From Candidatus Zhuqueibacterota bacterium (lineage in GTDB: Bacteria > Zhuqueibacterota > Zhuqueibacteria > Oceanimicrobiales > Oceanimicrobiaceae), in assembly GCA_029261995.1 (NCBI GenBank), contig JAJDAF010000036.1:248001-312000 (forward strand): a stretch of 64,000 nt of DNA, written 5' to 3'. Shown one piece after another: positions 44,888 through 54,174 of the stretch. Position 1 is the first letter of the stretch, and each line of letters begins with the position of its first letter. The position numbers and the translations under genes are program-made. The notes beneath the pieces are model-generated. The model had not been told where the DNA came from. It saw nothing but the letters and a program-made list of their open reading frames with translations, and did no database searches.

Positions 44888-47599
44888 CTACTTCTGACTC
44901 TGCTCGACCACAGCCTGCGCGGCCGCCAAGCGTGCAATCGGCACCCGGAACGGTGAGCAACTGACATAATCCATACCAACCCGGTGGCAAAACTTGACTG
45001 ACTCTGGTTCGCCGCCATGCTCGCCACAAATACCGATTTTCAGATCAGGACGTTGGCTCCGTCCTTTTTCCACACCGATTTTGATCAACTGTCCAACGCC
45101 TTCCTGATCGATGGTTTGGAAGGGGTCGTTCGCCAGAATTTGATTGTCGAGGTAGTCGAACAGAAACCCACCGATATCGTCGCGTGAGTAGCCAAAGGTC
45201 ATCTGCGTCAAGTCGTTTGTGCCAAAGGAGAAGAACTCGGCTGTCTCGGCAATCTTGTCAGCGACAAGTGTGGCGCGTGGAATTTCGATCATGGTGCCAA
45301 TCAGGTAGTTCACCTTGACGCCCTTCTCCTTCTGCACCTCTTCGGCGACCCGCTCAACAATGGCTTTTTGATTCCGAAATTCAGTATCCGTACCCGTGAG
45401 TGGGATCATGATTTCCGGGAACACCTCAAGGCCTTCTGCATAATTTTGTGCCGCGGCCTCAATAATCGCACGGGCCTGCATCTCGGTTATTTCAGGATAA
45501 GTTACACCCAGACGGCAGCCACGGTGACCCAGCATCGGGTTGAACTCATGCAGAGACTCAACTTTCTGCTTGACCTGGTCAACAGTGATCCCGAGACGGG
45601 TAGCCATCTCCTTCTGAGCATCCGCCTCGTGCGGCACAAATTCGTGCAGCGGCGGGTCCAGCAGACGGATGGTGACCGGCCGGTGTGCCATCACCTTCAA
45701 GATGCCGTAGAAGTCTTCGCGCTGCATCGGCAGAAGTTTCTCCAGCGCCTTCTTGCGTCCGTCCAGATCTTCAGCCATGATCATTTCGCGCATCGCCCAG
45801 ATGCGATCGCCGAAAAACATGTGCTCGGTTCGGCACAGACCGATGCCTTCAGCTCCAAAACCGATGGCTGCCGAAGAATCGGACGGCGTGTCGGCATTTG
45901 TTCTGACTTTTAGCTTGCGCGTTTCATCTGCCCAAGCAAGAAGCTTTTTGTAATATTCGTTCTTCTCAGGATCGACAGCTATCAACGGCAATTGACCGGC
46001 ATAGATCTTGCCCGTTGAGCCATTTAAGGAGATCCAGTCACCCTCCTTGAACGTCTGGTCACCAAAGGATGCCGTCCTCTTCTGAAAGTCGATAGTCAGC
46101 TCACCGCAGCCAACAATACAGCACTTGCCCCAGCCGCGGGCCACAAGAGCAGCGTGGCTTGTCATACCGCCCTTGGAGGTGAGAATCGCCTGAGCAGGCT
46201 GCATGCCGTGTACATCTTCCGGACTGGTCTCGTCACGAACCAGGATGACCTTTTCGCCCTTGCCGCCCAATTCTTCAGCCAGGTCGGCGCTGAGTACGAT
46301 CTTGCCGACCGCGCCGCCAGGACCGGCAGGCAAACCCTTGGCTATCGCGCCGCTGGACTTCTCAGCCGAGGGATCGACCATGGGGTGCAGCAGCTCATCC
46401 AGTTGTGATGGCTTGACCCGCAGCAGGGCCTCATCTTTCGAAATCAGGCCTTCGTTCGCCATCTCGATGGCCATGCGGGTGGCTGCAATGCCGTTGCGTT
46501 TGCCAACCCGCGTTTGCAGCATCCAGAGCCGGCCCTCTTCGATGGTGAATTCCAGATCCTGCATATCACGATAGTGTGATTCGAGTTTGCCGCGGAAAGC
46601 TTCGAGTTCTTTGTAGCTCTCGGGGCTGGCCTCCTCGAGGGACGGAAACTGCCTGTTGCTATCCTGCTTGGATTTGATATTGATGGCGTTCGGTGTTCTG
46701 ATGCCTGCCACGACATCCTCGCCCTGCGCGTTGACCAGCCATTCGCCATAAAAATAATTCTCACCCGAGGCGGGATCGCGGGTGAACGCCACGCCGGTCG
46801 CGGAATTCTCGCCGGTGTTGCCGAAAACCATAGCCTGCACATTCACAGCCGTGCCCCAGTCACCCGGAATGCCTTCGATCCTGCGATAGGCAATGGCGCG
46901 CCTGCCATTCCAGCTCTGAAAGACGGCTGAGATGCCTCCCCAAACCTGAGCATGTGCGTCGTCTGGAAACTCGCTGCCCAGAACTTGTTTGACCTTGTCC
47001 TTCATCTGCTCGGTGAGCAGGCGCAGGTCAGCGCTGGTCAAGTCGGTGTCGCTTGAATAACCGTTTTTCTGCTTGATTGACTCGAGCAGATGTTCCAGTT
47101 GCGCGCGGATGCCTTTTCCCTCTTCGGGTTCGATGCCGGCGGCTTTTTCCATCACCACGTCGCTGTACATGGTAATAAGCCGACGATAGGAGTCAAGAAC
47201 AAAGCGTTCGTTGTTAGTCTTCTTAATCAGACCGGGCATGGTCTTGGTAGTCAGGCCCGCGTTCAAGACGGTCTCCATCATTCCCGGCATGGAAATGCGT
47301 GCGCCCGAGCGGACGGAGAACAACAAAGGGTTTTCCGGGTCGTCGAATTTCTTGCCCAGAATATCTTCAACGCGGCCGATAGCTTCTTCGACCTGCGCGT
47401 TCAACTGCGTTGGGTATTCTCTATTATGCTCATAGTAGTGGGTGCACATATCAGTGGTGATGGTGAACCCGGGGGGGACCGGCAAACCCAGGTTGGACAT
47501 CTCAGCCAGATTTGCGCCCTTGCCACCGAGCAGATTCTTCATGTCAGCTTGGCCGTCAGCTTGGCCGCCGCCGAAACTGTAAACATATTTGCCTTCCAT
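44888..47599 (-). CDS. ppdK: pyruvate, phosphate dikinase
   Basis: Interconverts pyruvate, ATP and phosphate with phosphoenolpyruvate, AMP and pyrophosphate, reversible between glycolysis and gluconeogenesis. The 903-residue length matches the family. The N-terminal ATP-grasp domain begins KNLLGGKGANLAEMSNLGLPVPPGF and contains VRSGARISMPGMMETVLNAG (about 96-115). The phosphohistidine domain has His482 in KGGMTSHAALVARGWGK. The C-terminal TIM barrel has the ELMxPLTGT-type segment (IMIPLTGT, near 765) and the catalytic cysteine in IGICGEHGGEP (near 856). A hairpin terminator follows at 44806; the leader is long (see 47600-47913). Confidence 0.97.
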   Translation of the reverse strand: MEGKYVYSFGGGQADGQADMKNLLGGKGANLAEMSNLGLPVPPGFTITTDMCTHYYEHNREYPTQLNAQVEEAIGRVEDILGKKFDDPENPLLFSVRSGARISMPGMMETVLNAGLTTKTMPGLIKKTNNERFVLDSYRRLITMYSDVVMEKAAGIEPEEGKGIRAQLEHLLESIKQKNGYSSDTDLTSADLRLLTEQMKDKVKQVLGSEFPDDAHAQVWGGISAVFQSWNGRRAIAYRRIEGIPGDWGTAVNVQAMVFGNTGENSATGVAFTRDPASGENYFYGEWLVNAQGEDVVAGIRTPNAINIKSKQDSNRQFPSLEEASPESYKELEAFRGKLESHYRDMQDLEFTIEEGRLWMLQTRVGKRNGIAATRMAIEMANEGLISKDEALLRVKPSQLDELLHPMVDPSAEKSSGAIAKGLPAGPGGAVGKIVLSADLAEELGGKGEKVILVRDETSPEDVHGMQPAQAILTSKGGMTSHAALVARGWGKCCIVGCGELTIDFQKRTASFGDQTFKEGDWISLNGSTGKIYAGQLPLIAVDPEKNEYYKKLLAWADETRKLKVRTNADTPSDSSAAIGFGAEGIGLCRTEHMFFGDRIWAMREMIMAEDLDGRKKALEKLLPMQREDFYGILKVMAHRPVTIRLLDPPLHEFVPHEADAQKEMATRLGITVDQVKQKVESLHEFNPMLGHRGCRLGVTYPEITEMQARAIIEAAAQNYAEGLEVFPEIMIPLTGTDTEFRNQKAIVERVAEEVQKEKGVKVNYLIGTMIEIPRATLVADKIAETAEFFSFGTNDLTQMTFGYSRDDIGGFLFDYLDNQILANDPFQTIDQEGVGQLIKIGVEKGRSQRPDLKIGICGEHGGEPESVKFCHRVGMDYVSCSPFRVPIARLAAAQAVVEQSQK

Positions 47600-47913
47600 C
47601 AGAAGTAGTCTCCATTGAGTTGTTTCAAGAACATTTGGTCAGAATAATCCTGTACAATTAAGGAAGTTGACAATGAAATGCAATCAAAAAAACTGGGAAT
47701 TGGTTGAAATGGCCGCGGGCGGGCCACACCCTGTCGAAACGACAGGTTAAATCCCGGCAACCAGCAGGTTACTCTGGCAAGAGTCGCAAACAAGGCTAAT
47801 AGATCGTGGAGATTCTGTGCGCTGGAATTCTTAAACAGAAGAGCCCGCACCCCTGTGCGCCAGCTTGTAGCGGCACGGGTGCGGGCTCGCAGAAAAGCGT
47901 GCGACGGAAGCTA
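47600..47913. other. gene-free leader of ppdK with an 8-bp hairpin
   Basis: Between the starts and ends of two minus-strand genes. A perfect stem ACCTGTCG/CGACAGGT with an AAA loop lies at 47729-47747 (plus numbering), followed on the plus strand by CCCGGCAACC, which looks like part of an S-box, but no plus-strand gene follows. TGGAGA is the ppdK ribosome site. The ctpA terminator occupies the right end. No coding frame that I would support. Confidence 0.5.
47832..47888 (-). terminator. terminator-like stem after the ctpA gene
   Basis: GAGCCCGCACCC (47841-47852) and GGGTGCGGGCTC (47877-47888) form a perfect 12-bp stem whose 24-base loop contains a further GTGC/GCAC pairing. On the minus strand it is followed by TTCTGTTT, a weak T-rich tract. 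It lies 26 bases after the stop of the protease gene. Confidence 0.72.
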
Positions 47914-49641
47914 CTATTTCTCCGCCGGACTCAAAATCTGCCGATATGTTTCCGGATCGCTTAGAATCTCAATGGCTTTTCGGGCCACAGGGTCGAATTC
48001 GAATGTAGCCTCAGTTTCTGCCTTCGAGCCCCAAAGTTTGGCCGCAATCTCCTGCTTGAGTTCCTGGCGAATAAATTCCAGGCTCTCGTCGAACTGGACG
48101 GTTTTGCGGGCGGCCAGAACGTTCTGAATTTCGTCCATTGACGTTGAAATCGAGGCCAAATAGGCTCCGTGTTCGGCAAGTTCAGACAGCTTGCCGAGAG
48201 CAATTTCGCCCTCCGATTTGTACTGAAAACCCTTCTTAGTCAGAAAGTCCTGGAATTCGCTAATCATGGCTTCGGTCACTTCAAAGTCACGGGTTAGCTC
48301 CGGGTGATTTGCCGCGTAGACAACGGCAAACTGAAATGGCATGGTCTTGCGCAGCAACTCCAATTCGAATCGGGAAAGCGGTATGCTCTCAATCTCGACA
48401 TCTGGAACCACGCCATGAGAAGAATAGACCTTGCGCCCATGCTCGGTCAAAAAGGCAGCGCCTTCATCGGCATTCTCTTCGTCTTTTCCCGGCTTCAGCT
48501 TCTTGTCAGGTTTCCCCGCGCCCGAATACCTGAACAGAATGTCCTCCGGGTTGGCCAGAAATCGTTTGGGGTCTTGAATGGACCTGCCACTCGGAACCAG
48601 ATATTTTGCCGTGGTAATTTTGAGGGCTGCCTCGCCGGTGATCGGGATAACCGTTTGCACAAGCCCCTTGCCAAACGTACGTCTGCCAACAATGACGCCA
48701 CGGTCCAAATCCTGAATAGCCCCGGATACGATCTCGGACGCAGATGCACTGTAGCCATTTACGAGAACCGCTAACGGCATGTCTTCCAGGATGGGGTCCT
48801 TTTCGGCATGGTATTTTTGAACCGAACCGGTTGTCCGTCCTTCTGTCGAGACAATCAGCTTGCCTTTCTTAATGAAATTCTCGCTGACATTGATCGCTGC
48901 GTCAAGCAGTCCGCCCGGGTTTGACCTCAGATCGAGAATCAGGGAGTTCAGTCCTTGCTCTTTGAGCTTGCGAATGGATTTTTCAATATCCTTGCCGGCG
49001 TTGCGGGAGAAGTGACTGAGACGAATCAAGCCGATGCCGTCTTTGATGATGCCGGAATAGGCAACATCGGTGACCACAATTTCAGCTCGCACCAGTCGAA
49101 ACTCTATGGGGGCGCTCTCACCGGCTCTTTCAATCTTCAGGAAAACCTCGCTCCCGATTTCACCGCGCAGCAGCCCGGCGACTCCGTTCACGCTCATGTC
49201 CTTGGTTCCCTCGCCATCCACCTCGATGATACGATCGCCCTCGCGAATTCCCGCTTTGATCGCAGGTGTACCGTCAAACGGAGGCTCCACCACCGTCGGC
49301 CAATTGCCGCGCAGGCCGATACGCATACCAAGGCCGCCGTACTTGCCGGACGACATGATTTGAAGCTCCTGACTATCTTCTTTTTCCACCAGCACTGTGT
49401 ACGGATCAAGAGTTGCGAGCATGCCCTCAATCCCGGCCTTCATGAAGTTTTCCGGATCGACTTCCTCAACGTACTTTTTAGAAATCTCCTGGTAGACGCG
49501 GCCGAAAATTTCGATGTTGCGCTGGACTTCAAAATAGTAGTCCGTTCCGAATGCGGAGACGCGGCCGGTCATCCAGCCGGTCAGGAGCACCAGAGACAGG
49601 GTGCAAATAATGAGCGTGGCGAGTTTCTTGTTCACTGTCAT
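47914..49641 (-). CDS. C-terminal processing peptidase (S41 family, CtpA/Prc type)
   Basis: A 575-residue periplasmic or membrane-tethered serine protease. ATG 49641 follows GGAGGT; a signal or anchor helix spans about 6-30. A PDZ domain lies at about 95-185 (GLGMRIG and GIREGDRIIEVDG). The S41 catalytic domain is at about 195-345 with LILDLRSNPGGLLDAA, the catalytic serine within NGYSASASEIVSG (about 295-307) and Lys325 in RTFGKGLVQT. A long C-terminal helical region (about 395-575) is extra to the catalytic core. Targets would be envelope proteins marked by their C-termini. It stands alone as a transcription unit. Confidence 0.94.
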   Translation of the reverse strand: MTVNKKLATLIICTLSLVLLTGWMTGRVSAFGTDYYFEVQRNIEIFGRVYQEISKKYVEEVDPENFMKAGIEGMLATLDPYTVLVEKEDSQELQIMSSGKYGGLGMRIGLRGNWPTVVEPPFDGTPAIKAGIREGDRIIEVDGEGTKDMSVNGVAGLLRGEIGSEVFLKIERAGESAPIEFRLVRAEIVVTDVAYSGIIKDGIGLIRLSHFSRNAGKDIEKSIRKLKEQGLNSLILDLRSNPGGLLDAAINVSENFIKKGKLIVSTEGRTTGSVQKYHAEKDPILEDMPLAVLVNGYSASASEIVSGAIQDLDRGVIVGRRTFGKGLVQTVIPITGEAALKITTAKYLVPSGRSIQDPKRFLANPEDILFRYSGAGKPDKKLKPGKDEENADEGAAFLTEHGRKVYSSHGVVPDVEIESIPLSRFELELLRKTMPFQFAVVYAANHPELTRDFEVTEAMISEFQDFLTKKGFQYKSEGEIALGKLSELAEHGAYLASISTSMDEIQNVLAARKTVQFDESLEFIRQELKQEIAAKLWGSKAETEATFEFDPVARKAIEILSDPETYRQILSPAEK

Positions 49642-49809
49642 GAAGCTACCTCCAACTTGAGTCATTTACCGCGATACGCCACAAACGAACTTCCGCAGCT
49701 GGCACGGCCGCATTGTGAAGCAGGTACCGCGTGTACCTGGAACAAATTCCCTAATTGTATCTAAACTGCCGTTGCATGGCAATTATTTCACGGAAAGCGG
49801 CATGCATTG

Positions 49810-50445
49810 TCAGCTCAGATCGAGCCGTTGCTTGATGGCCGCAAGAACTTCCTGATGTATTGCTTCAATTGGCTTCTTACCGTCGAGAATCAGAAACCGG
49901 TCTCGCTCGTCGGATGAACTGGCGAGTGCCAGGTAGCCATCCCGCACACGATGGTGAAACTCCGCCTTCTCCTGCTCCAGACGGTCGAGCGTGCCGCCAT
50001 TGTTCTTGTTCCGCGTTAACGCTGTTTCCGGGTCGAGGTCGATGAGAAAGGTTAGATTCGGTCTCGTGGCGTATGTCACAAAAGTATTCAATCTGTTGAC
50101 GAAATCCAAGTCAATTTCTCGCCCGTGTCCCTGGTACGCCGTTGTTGAGTCGTAGAAACGGTCACAGATGACGACCTTGCCCGTTTCGAGACTCGGAAGA
50201 ATCTCTTCGCTCACCATTTGGGTCCGGGCGGCAGAATAGAGCAACAACTCGGCCGGGGCCGTCATCTTCTCGTGTTGCCGGTCCAGCAGAATAGCCCGGA
50301 TTTTCTCAGAGATGAACGTACTGCCGGGCTCGCGAAAAAACACCGCGGGCACCCCTTTGGCGGACAGGTGGTCGTACAACATTTTGGCTTGTAGCGACTT
50401 TCCTGAAAAATCTATACCTTCAAATGTAAACAATGATCCTTGCAT
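49810..50445 (-). CDS. tmk: thymidylate kinase
   Basis: Phosphorylates dTMP to dTDP for DNA synthesis. The 211-residue protein has FEGIDFSGKS at about 8-17 (P-loop; phenylalanine replaces the more usual glycine after Asp), FFREPGST (about 37-44), RTQMVSEEI (about 74-82) and the DRFYDSTTAYQGHG motif (about 94-107). The lid region (about 140-155) contains KNNGGTLDRLE. Located between the protease and MATE genes on the same strand, with gaps of 168 and 59 bases, so possibly in one unit with the exporter gene. No oddities otherwise. Confidence 0.94.
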   Translation of the reverse strand: MQGSLFTFEGIDFSGKSLQAKMLYDHLSAKGVPAVFFREPGSTFISEKIRAILLDRQHEKMTAPAELLLYSAARTQMVSEEILPSLETGKVVICDRFYDSTTAYQGHGREIDLDFVNRLNTFVTYATRPNLTFLIDLDPETALTRNKNNGGTLDRLEQEKAEFHHRVRDGYLALASSSDERDRFLILDGKKPIEAIHQEVLAAIKQRLDLS

Positions 50446-50504
50446 ATCTTCCTAAAACATAAATCCAGTTTGTAGTGGCAGACCACCGCGTCTCCCGAAA
50501 AGCA

Positions 50505-51842
50505 CTACATATCTGACAACTTCCACTTGCCGCTACGAAAGCGCAAAAAATTGATGCATGACCTGATAAGCTCATCGCCAAAATGCACCAGCCAGAGCGC
50601 AGCCAGGGAGTAATCCAGAACAAAGACAAGAAGCCAATTGAGGCCAAGCTCAAGAACCAGGACACTCGCGATGGTCAGCCACATCAGCCAAGCCAAGTCC
50701 CCGACACCACGGAGATTTCCGATGAGCACGCCATCCAACGCCTTCGGAATCTGCACAAGCGCAAAAATGATAATCACTGAGGCGCCAAGCTGGACCACTT
50801 CTTGATCTGAAGTAAAGATGGCGATTAGTGGTTTGGAAACAACGGCCATGATCAGAAATACGGCGACCGCAAAAACCAAAACCACCCAGTTCGCCGCAAA
50901 AGCAGTGCGAAACACGCCCTTTCTGTCACGCGCTCCAACATTCTGGCCAACCAGCGTCATCGCCCCCAAACCAAAGCCCATATAAAACATGGATAAGATC
51001 GCCTGAATCCGCAAGAAGACCTGGTGCGCGGCGAGCACTGCAATGCCGAGCACAGCGGCATAACCGGAGACAACCAACTGCCCGAGCGCCCACACAAGTT
51101 GCTCAACCGTGGTCGGGACTCCAGTCTTGAACAGACGGCGAAAGGTCTTCATGTTTGGCGTCGTCAATTCTTTAAACGACAGAAACAGAGGAAGCTTTCG
51201 GCTTCTGAGCACAAGCAGCGTGGCAACAAAACCAAGCGAATGCGCGGTACACATGGCGAGCGCTGCTCCTTTCACTTCCAGTCTCGGCATGCCGAAAAGG
51301 CCGAAAATTAAGATTGGAGCAAAAATGGCATTGAGTGACACAATAGAAAGATTGATGGTCATGGCAAATCTGGTTTCGCCGGCGCCGCGGATGATGCCAA
51401 GGGCCACGAAGTTGGTCAGCACCAGTGGCCCAAACGTGGCGACGGTCTTGAGATAGACAATCCCTGCTTGCCTGGCTCCCGTGCCGCCATCGCGGATCAG
51501 GGTGAAAATGAAATCGGCGCCGAAATACCAGAGCGCCGAAATGGCAATCGCCATTCCCGTGCCCAACATGAGTGCCTGACCCATGATATGATTCGCTTCC
51601 CAGAAGTTGTTCTCTCCCAGGTAGCGGTTGATAATTATGGAACTGCCGACGATAAAAGTCAGCAACAGCGTCAAAATCACGATGATAATCTGAACAGCCA
51701 TGCCATGACCAGCAAAAGCAGCAGCGCTCAACTTGCCGATGAGTATCGCTTCAAAAGTCCACATGAAAGTTGACGCCGAGAGGTCGATCACAGCCGGCAG
51801 TGAGGTCTTCAGAACTGTCTTGAGTGGGGACTTGTCAGGCAA
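50505..51842 (-). CDS. MATE family efflux transporter
   Basis: A 445-residue inner-membrane protein with twelve predicted helices in two halves, as in MATE exporters. The N-terminal half starts KTVLKTSLPAVIDLSASTFMWTFEAILIGKLSAAAFAGHGMA and contains NFVALGIIRGAGETRFAM (about 138-155). The second half starts near VPTTVEQLVWALGQLVVSGY (about 250). These are Na+ or H+ coupled exporters of cationic drugs and metabolites; the substrate is unknown. The C-terminus ends in a short polar tail. The gene upstream region contains a 105-base foldback (51980-52084). Confidence 0.92.
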   Translation of the reverse strand: MPDKSPLKTVLKTSLPAVIDLSASTFMWTFEAILIGKLSAAAFAGHGMAVQIIIVILTLLLTFIVGSSIIINRYLGENNFWEANHIMGQALMLGTGMAIAISALWYFGADFIFTLIRDGGTGARQAGIVYLKTVATFGPLVLTNFVALGIIRGAGETRFAMTINLSIVSLNAIFAPILIFGLFGMPRLEVKGAALAMCTAHSLGFVATLLVLRSRKLPLFLSFKELTTPNMKTFRRLFKTGVPTTVEQLVWALGQLVVSGYAAVLGIAVLAAHQVFLRIQAILSMFYMGFGLGAMTLVGQNVGARDRKGVFRTAFAANWVVLVFAVAVFLIMAVVSKPLIAIFTSDQEVVQLGASVIIIFALVQIPKALDGVLIGNLRGVGDLAWLMWLTIASVLVLELGLNWLLVFVLDYSLAALWLVHFGDELIRSCINFLRFRSGKWKLSDM

Positions 51843-51979
51843 AATAGGTCATCACGGTTAGTGCATTTCCTTTTGCAACTCTATCGTCCAGTTGATGCTG
51901 AATGCCCAAATCTGATTGGATTTGGAGTGCATGCATCTGTGCTTTTCATGCTTCCGCCAGACAAGGCACTCAGAACAAC

Positions 51980-52084
51980 GGGGCCGTTCCCAAAAAAAGG
52001 AGAAGGACTGCCGGAGAACTCACCTGAGTTCTCGCTGGCCCTTTCCGATATGCTGCCACTGCCGCTACTTTTTGGAACAGCCCC
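51980..52084. repeat. 105-base foldback element between ino1 and the MATE gene
   Basis: GGGGCCGTTCCCAAAAA (51980-51996) pairs with TTTTTGGAACAGCCCC (52069-52084) with one mismatch and one bulged base. Inside lies a second perfect stem, GAGAACTC/GAGTTCTC, at 52014-52033 with a 4-base loop. The region has no gene. It may act as a complex terminator after ino1, be a small structured RNA, or be a miniature inverted-repeat element; copy number in the genome would decide. Confidence 0.6.
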
Positions 52085-52095
52085 AACTGTCTCTG

Positions 52096-53415
52096 CTAGT
52101 CGTAGTATTCCAGTCCCAGATGGGTGATAAGCTCTTCGCCCTTGAGGTGGCGCAGGGTGTTCTTGAACTTCATCAACTGGATAAAGATGTCGTGCTCGGG
52201 GTAGAGACCCTCCGCAACCTGAGGGCTTTTCAAAAAGAAGGACAGCCACTCCTGGATGCCGTGCATGCCGCTGCGTTTCGCAAGATCCATGAAAATCGCC
52301 AGGTCCAACACGATTGGAGCCGCAAGAATACTGTCGCGGCAGAGAAAGTCGATCTTGATTTGCATCGGATAGCCGAGCCAGCCAAAAATATCGATATTGT
52401 CCCAACCTTCTTTGTTATCGCCGCGCGGCGGGTAGTAGTTGATACGGACTTTGTGGTAGAAATCGCCGTAAAGGTCGGGGTAGACTTCCGGTTGCAGAAT
52501 GTAGTCGAGCACGCCAAGCTTGCTGACTTCTTTGGCCTTGAATGACTCCGGATCGTCGAGGACTTCACCATCGCGATTGCCGAGAATATTGGTAGAGAAC
52601 CATCCCCGCAGGCCCAGAGAGCGAGCCTTCAACCCCGGCGCCAGGATGGTTTTCATCAAGGTTTGTCCCGTCTTAAAATCCTTGCCGCAAACGGGAACGC
52701 CTTGCTTAACGGCAAACTCGACCATCGCCGGAAAGTCTACGGAAGTGTTCGGTGCGCCATTTGCGTAAGGCACGCCTTCAGCAATGGCAGCGTAGGCGTA
52801 AAGCATGCTCGGTGAAATCGAAGGATGATCGTCACGCATCCCGGCCTCGAACGCAGCCAAAGTCTTAAAGATATCGTCCTTTGGTTCGATGTAGACCTCG
52901 GTACTGCCACACCAAACCATGACCATGCGGTCGAGATTGTTCTCACTCTTGAATTTACGGATATCTTCACGAAGCTGGTCGGCCAAGTCCATCTTGTTCT
53001 TGCCGGTCTTGACATTCTTGCCGTCAAGCTTCTTGACATAGTCCTTGTGGAAAACCGCCTTCCATGGTTTAATTGCCTCCAATTCCGGTTGCACCTGCTT
53101 CAACAGGTCTTTATCCAGTACACCGGCATTGCGGGCCGCTTCGTAACAGTTGTCCTCGAAAATGTCCCAGCCACCGAAGACGAGATCATTCAACCCTGCC
53201 AGTGGCACAAAATCTTTTATCTTCGGAACACGATTATCGGTGCGTTTCCCCAACCGAATCGTGCCTATCTGACTGACCGAACCAATCGGCTTGGCGATGC
53301 CTTTGCGAACGGCTGCCACACCAGCAATAAACGTGGTGGCAACCGCGCCGAGTCCAGGGAGCAAAACTCCGAGCTTGCCTTTGGCCTCTGCGATTTTTGC
53401 TTCTTTCCGTTCCAA
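52096..53415 (-). CDS. ino1: myo-inositol-1-phosphate synthase
   Basis: Converts glucose 6-phosphate to 1L-myo-inositol 1-phosphate using NAD+. A 439-residue protein with the Rossmann start KLGVLLPGLGAVATTFIAGV (about 14-33), NGAPNTSVDFPAMVEFA (about 225-241), the catalytic-core KDFKTGQTLMKTILAPGLKARSLGL segment (about 250-274) with conserved lysines, and SWNxLGNRDGE-type motif STNILGNRDGEVLDDP (about 279-294). It is of the bacterial/archaeal form. The CDP-alcohol phosphatidyltransferase gene lies 73 bases upstream in the same direction, so the product probably feeds an inositol phospholipid. Confidence 0.95.
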   Translation of the reverse strand: MERKEAKIAEAKGKLGVLLPGLGAVATTFIAGVAAVRKGIAKPIGSVSQIGTIRLGKRTDNRVPKIKDFVPLAGLNDLVFGGWDIFEDNCYEAARNAGVLDKDLLKQVQPELEAIKPWKAVFHKDYVKKLDGKNVKTGKNKMDLADQLREDIRKFKSENNLDRMVMVWCGSTEVYIEPKDDIFKTLAAFEAGMRDDHPSISPSMLYAYAAIAEGVPYANGAPNTSVDFPAMVEFAVKQGVPVCGKDFKTGQTLMKTILAPGLKARSLGLRGWFSTNILGNRDGEVLDDPESFKAKEVSKLGVLDYILQPEVYPDLYGDFYHKVRINYYPPRGDNKEGWDNIDIFGWLGYPMQIKIDFLCRDSILAAPIVLDLAIFMDLAKRSGMHGIQEWLSFFLKSPQVAEGLYPEHDIFIQLMKFKNTLRHLKGEELITHLGLEYYD

Positions 53416-53488
53416 AATACTCCTCCTGTCAAATTATGTTGTGATAAATAGTCTCAAAGAGCAACTCGGGCGTTTCAAGTCCGCAGCT

Positions 53489-54160
53489 TCAGTCGCCAAG
53501 CAGTTCATCCATCTGCTTCTTGGTCAACTTCTCTTTATTCTTTCCAAATTCCTGTGTCCAGACATGATAGATACGCTGGACGGCCGTGATGTTCGCAAAA
53601 ACGGCGATCAACAAGATGGCAAATACAAGTGTGTAGATGTGAAAAATGGCGCCAAAACCAATGTAGACCACCCGTTCCGGTCGCTGCATAATGCCGACCT
53701 TGCACTGGAAACCCAGCGCTTCCGCACGGGCGCGAACGTAACTCACCATCACGGCGCCACCCAAAGCAAAAGACACGGCAATTGAACTGATGAACATGTC
53801 CTGCTGCACAAAGTAAAACGCCAGGCCAAAAAACATGATGACTTCCGAGTAGCGGTCGAGAGTGGAATCGTAGAGTGCGCCAAATTTGGTGACACGGTTC
53901 GACAGCCGTGCGACTTTGCCATCCACGATATCAAAGGTTCCCGCCAGTAAAATGATGGCGCCCGCGAGCCGCAAGTAGCCGGTGGCAAAAAGCACTGAGG
54001 CTCCCACCGTCAAAATGAACCCAATAGTCGTGAAAAAATTGGGGTTCAGTTCGAGTTTGATAAAAAAATCAATTACTGGCTGAATCAGCCGCAAATACCA
54101 CTCTTTGATGCCATTCGGCAGAATATCTACCTTTACTTTGAATAGCTTGAATGCAGCCAA
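53489..54160 (-). CDS. CDP-alcohol phosphatidyltransferase, probably inositol-specific
   Basis: A 223-residue membrane enzyme that transfers a phosphatidyl group from CDP-diacylglycerol to an alcohol. The family signature D-x2-DG-x2-AR-x8-G-x3-D-x3-D is complete (residues about 76-102, DIVDGKVARLSNRV then GALYDSTLDR). About five hydrophobic helices. The start is TTG 54160, supported by GAGGAGGG at the right distance; no ATG is nearby. The position next to ino1 suggests inositol phosphate as acceptor (phosphatidylinositol-phosphate synthase), but related enzymes for glycerol phosphate or others share the same signature. Fourteen bases separate it from rsmI. Confidence 0.9.
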   Translation of the reverse strand: MAAFKLFKVKVDILPNGIKEWYLRLIQPVIDFFIKLELNPNFFTTIGFILTVGASVLFATGYLRLAGAIILLAGTFDIVDGKVARLSNRVTKFGALYDSTLDRYSEVIMFFGLAFYFVQQDMFISSIAVSFALGGAVMVSYVRARAEALGFQCKVGIMQRPERVVYIGFGAIFHIYTLVFAILLIAVFANITAVQRIYHVWTQEFGKNKEKLTKKQMDELLGD

Positions 54161-54174
54161 AATCGCCCTCCTCT

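Noticed and set aside
47700-47800. SAM-I riboswitch on the plus strand
   Set aside because: Only fragments match (CCCGGCAACC, GCTAAT). The preceding hairpin has a 3-base loop that cannot form the required pseudoknot, and no gene follows on that strand.
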